A program made the translations under genes and the position numbers. A stretch of 64,000 nucleotides of DNA from Saccharopolyspora oryzae (GTDB lineage: Bacteria > Actinomycetota > Actinomycetes > Mycobacteriales > Pseudonocardiaceae). How positions within the stretch are numbered: the first letter of the stretch is position 1; each line of letters begins with the position of its first letter. Below the pieces are notes generated by a model. It saw only the letters and a list, made by a program, of their open reading frames with translations, was not told where the DNA came from and searched no databases. Below, piece by piece: positions 61,900 through 64,000 of this stretch. The DNA lies in assembly GCF_027853915.1 (NCBI RefSeq), contig NZ_JAQGLA010000015.1, positions 56,421 to 120,420 of the forward strand, in the 5' to 3' direction.

Positions 61900-61991
61900 C
61901 TCAACCGTCCAGCAACGTTCGTCGGGCGCTCCGCCCCAGTCACACCTTTCCTAACATCATCGTGGAACCGGCAGGCGCCCCCGCGCCCGCC

Positions 61992-62804
61992 TCATGGCTT
62001 GCGTCCCACCCCCGCGTAGATCTGCGAACCGCCGGGCTCGTCGGCGGCCTGCTCGGGCCGGTCGGGCCGCCAGAGGGCGGTGCCGACCACGCCCGGCTCC
62101 ACCAGCTCGAAGCCGGTGAACAGCTCGGTGACCTCGGCGTGCGTGCGGGTGTGGATCGGGTCGGCGCTGCGCCGCATCACCTCGACGACACCGGCCATCT
62201 CGTCCGGGCTGATGTCGGCGGTGAAGTGCGACAGCGCCAGGAAGCTGCCGGGGGCCAGCGCGTCGCGGTAGCGGGCGATGATCCCCGGGGCGTCGGCCTC
62301 GTGCGGCACGAAGTGGAAGACCCCGGCCATGATCAGCCCGATCGGCTGGTCGAAGTCCAGCAGCCGCCGGGTGTCCGGGTGCTGGAGGATCGACTCGGGC
62401 TCGACCATGTCGGCCTGCAGGATGGTGGCGCGCTCGTTGCCGTCGAGCAGCAGCTGGCTGTGCGCGACGGCCACGGACTCGTAGTCCACGTAGACCACGC
62501 GCGCCTGCGGATCGGCGGTCTGGGCGATCTCGTGCACGTTGCCGACCGTCGGGATTCCCGAGCCCACATCGAGGAACTGCCGGACGCCGTGCTGTCCCAT
62601 GAAGACCACGGCGCGGCGCAGGAAAGCCCGGTTGAGGCGGGCGACGTCCCTCGCGCTGGGCAGCGCGGTCAGGAACTTCTCCGCCAGCGCGCGATCCGCG
62701 GCGAAGTTGTGCGCACCGCCGAGCAGGTAGTCGTAGAGCCGTGCTGCGCTGGGGACCTCTTCGTCGACTTCGTCGGGCACCCAGGTGGTGGCTGGTTCGG
62801 TCAC
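61992..62804 (-). CDS. SAV2177-type SAM-dependent methyltransferase (DUF574)
   Basis: A 270-residue methyltransferase of the actinobacterial SAV2177 family. The head VPSAARLYDYLLGGAHNFAADR, SAM loop FLDVGSGIPTVGNVHEIAQ and VYVDYESVAVAHSQLLL are diagnostic. Substrates unknown; many copies occur per actinomycete genome. A GTG at 62804 (GAGGC upstream) gives family length; an earlier start is open but unsupported. Confidence 0.9.
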   Translation of the reverse strand: MTEPATTWVPDEVDEEVPSAARLYDYLLGGAHNFAADRALAEKFLTALPSARDVARLNRAFLRRAVVFMGQHGVRQFLDVGSGIPTVGNVHEIAQTADPQARVVYVDYESVAVAHSQLLLDGNERATILQADMVEPESILQHPDTRRLLDFDQPIGLIMAGVFHFVPHEADAPGIIARYRDALAPGSFLALSHFTADISPDEMAGVVEVMRRSADPIHTRTHAEVTELFTGFELVEPGVVGTALWRPDRPEQAADEPGGSQIYAGVGRKP

Positions 62805-62966
62805 GTCTGCCTCGCATTCGCACCGTTGCGTGTCGACCAGACTACTGGGTGACACCACCCCACCCCGCAGGGCGTAATCCCGATGCGATTTCCGTATCGA
62901 TCGAGATCGTCATTCAGCTGATCGCGGGACCCCGTTTCCCCAGGTGCTGCGGGCGGTTTCGCGAAG

Positions 62967-63000
62967 CGGGGTGGCGGTCCCGCCAGGAACCGCCACCCCG
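62967..63000. terminator. Terminator hairpin
   Basis: 12-bp perfect arms CGGGGTGGCGGT and ACCGCCACCCCG with a 10-bp loop, 11 bp beyond the aldo/keto reductase stop codon. Confidence 0.87.
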
Positions 63001-63010
63001 GGTGCGTGCT

Positions 63011-63913
63011 TCAGTGCGCCTCTTCGAGGGTTTCGCCGTCGGCGACCAGAGCGTTCAGGGCTTCGACGTCGGCGTCGGAGAGCTCGACGGTGGCGGCCGC
63101 CGTGTTCTCCTCCAGGTGCGCCGGGGAGGACGTGCCCGGGATCAGCAGGACGTTCTCCGAACGGCGCAGCAGCCAGGCCAGCGAAACCTGCGCCTGCGTC
63201 GCGCCGTGGCGCTCGGCGATGCCGCGCAGCACCTCGTCCTCGCGCGCCCGGCTGTCCGCGAAACCGGAGCCCAGCGGGAAGAACGGGACGAACGCCGCGC
63301 CCGCTTCAGCGGTCTTCGCCAGCAGCTCCGCCGAGGTCCGGTTGACCACGTTGTACAGGTTCTGCACCGCGGCGATCTCGACGTGCTGCCGCGCTTCCTC
63401 GAACTGCTCGACGGACACATTGGACAGACCGATGCCGCGCACCAGGCCCTGCTCGCGCAGCTCCGCCAGCGCGCCGAGCTGATCGGCCAGCGAGATCCCG
63501 CGGTCCACCGTGTGCCGCAGGTAGACCAGGTCCAGCGTCTCCACCCGCAGGCGGCGCAGGTTGTCGTGCACCTGGGCGCGCAGCGCGTCCGGGTGGTTCA
63601 GCGGCAGCCAACCGCCCTCGTGATCGCGGTAGGCACCGATCTTGGTGGCCAGCGCCAGGCCGTCGCCGTAGGGGCGCAGCGCCTCGGCGATCAGCTCGTT
63701 GACCACCCACGGGCCGTAGAAGTCGCTGGTGTCGATGTGGTCGATGCCCAGCTCGACGGCGCGCCGCAGCACCTGGACCGCCTTCTCGCGGTCGGCGGGC
63801 GGGCCGAGCACACCGGGCCCGGCCAACTGCATCGCGCCGAACCCGACCCGGCTGACCTGGCGGTCCGCGGTCAACTGGAACACGCCACCCAGGGCGTTGG
63901 AAGCACTCGTCAC
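63011..63913 (-). CDS. Aldo/keto reductase
   Basis: A 300-residue NADPH-dependent oxidoreductase with an (alpha/beta)8 barrel. The catalytic tetrad is visible: Asp in HIDTSDFYGP, Tyr in the same segment, Lys in ATKIGAYRD and His in VYLRHTVDRG. The C-terminal IPGTSSPAHLEEN binds cofactor. The physiological carbonyl substrate is unknown. Start GTG 63913. Single gene followed by a terminator. Confidence 0.93.
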   Translation of the reverse strand: MTSASNALGGVFQLTADRQVSRVGFGAMQLAGPGVLGPPADREKAVQVLRRAVELGIDHIDTSDFYGPWVVNELIAEALRPYGDGLALATKIGAYRDHEGGWLPLNHPDALRAQVHDNLRRLRVETLDLVYLRHTVDRGISLADQLGALAELREQGLVRGIGLSNVSVEQFEEARQHVEIAAVQNLYNVVNRTSAELLAKTAEAGAAFVPFFPLGSGFADSRAREDEVLRGIAERHGATQAQVSLAWLLRRSENVLLIPGTSSPAHLEENTAAATVELSDADVEALNALVADGETLEEAH

Positions 63914-64000
63914 GCCGCGATGCTGCTAGAAAACGCCACCCCGGGCAACGAGCGGATCCTCACACCCGCCCCGCCAGCCGTGGTCGTGAGTGCGTAACAG
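63914..64000. other. Window edge with start of a terminator-like arm
   Basis: Short region upstream of the reductase. GGTCGTGAGTGCG near 63981 repeats the left arm of the 8493-8540 hairpin, so a gene end is probably just beyond the window. Confidence 0.45.

Overview
This is a high-GC (about 70% by eye) actinobacterial chromosome segment. The best guess is a Pseudonocardiaceae member close to Saccharopolyspora. Supporting signs are XRE/DUF397 gene clusters, a SAV2177-type methyltransferase, mycothiol-dependent enzyme families, GTG and TTG starts, a soxBDAG operon and a mutA-mutB-meaB operon. The genus is an inference from gene content and was not tested by any search. I see no tRNA, rRNA, CRISPR array, prophage or intact insertion sequence.

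Layout. At 0-4.5 kb there is an acyl-CoA dehydrogenase cut by the window edge, a hotdog thioesterase of betainyl-CoA thioesterase type, an IclR regulator, a HAD phosphatase, and a DUF1348 gene divergent from its TetR regulator across two copies of a palindrome. At 4.6-8.5 kb are an APC amino-acid permease, a UBP-type zinc finger protein and a Na+/H+ antiporter. At 8.5-21.8 kb lies a methylamine and one-carbon island: IclR plus a Rieske-type ferredoxin reductase, soxB-soxD-soxA-soxG (heterotetrameric sarcosine oxidase), a GntR regulator, a decayed dimethylglycine-oxidase-like pseudogene, a GcvT/DmdA-like THF-dependent demethylase, a MetF-like reductase and formate-THF ligase. Together these would strip methyl groups from betaine-type compounds onto tetrahydrofolate and carry them to formate. 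At 21.8-26.2 kb is a lower-GC accessory patch of two DUF397 genes, an XRE regulator and small membrane or zinc-ligand proteins. At 26.2-31.6 kb are a lipoprotein esterase, a secreted GH76 mannanase, and an NmtR-like Ni/Co sensor divergent from a P1B-4 metal ATPase. At 31.6-43.4 kb are a TIGR00027-type methyltransferase, a universal stress protein, a Ski2-like DUF3516 helicase, a serine hydrolase, a TetR, a GNAT, and a ThDP enzyme plus SSS symporter operon divergent from a PucR regulator. At 43.6-49.6 kb are a lipoprotein and the methylmalonyl-CoA mutase operon. At 49.6-64 kb are a pentapeptide-repeat membrane protein, a STAS protein, lipoproteins, a chloramphenicol-type MFS exporter behind a leader peptide and alternative hairpins, a DUF305 protein, an LVIVD protein, an APH-like kinase, an AAA ATPase, a PAS-GGDEF-EAL protein with altered motifs, a SAV2177-type methyltransferase and an aldo/keto reductase.

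The most unusual non-coding signal is a dispersed family of AT-rich palindromes built from a TTCAATGGAA or TTCAATTGAA core. It occurs at seven places at four loci in otherwise very GC-rich DNA. One copy sits inside the sox operon, and another supplies the stop codon of the PucR gene. Many gene ends carry long GC-rich hairpins that look like terminators.
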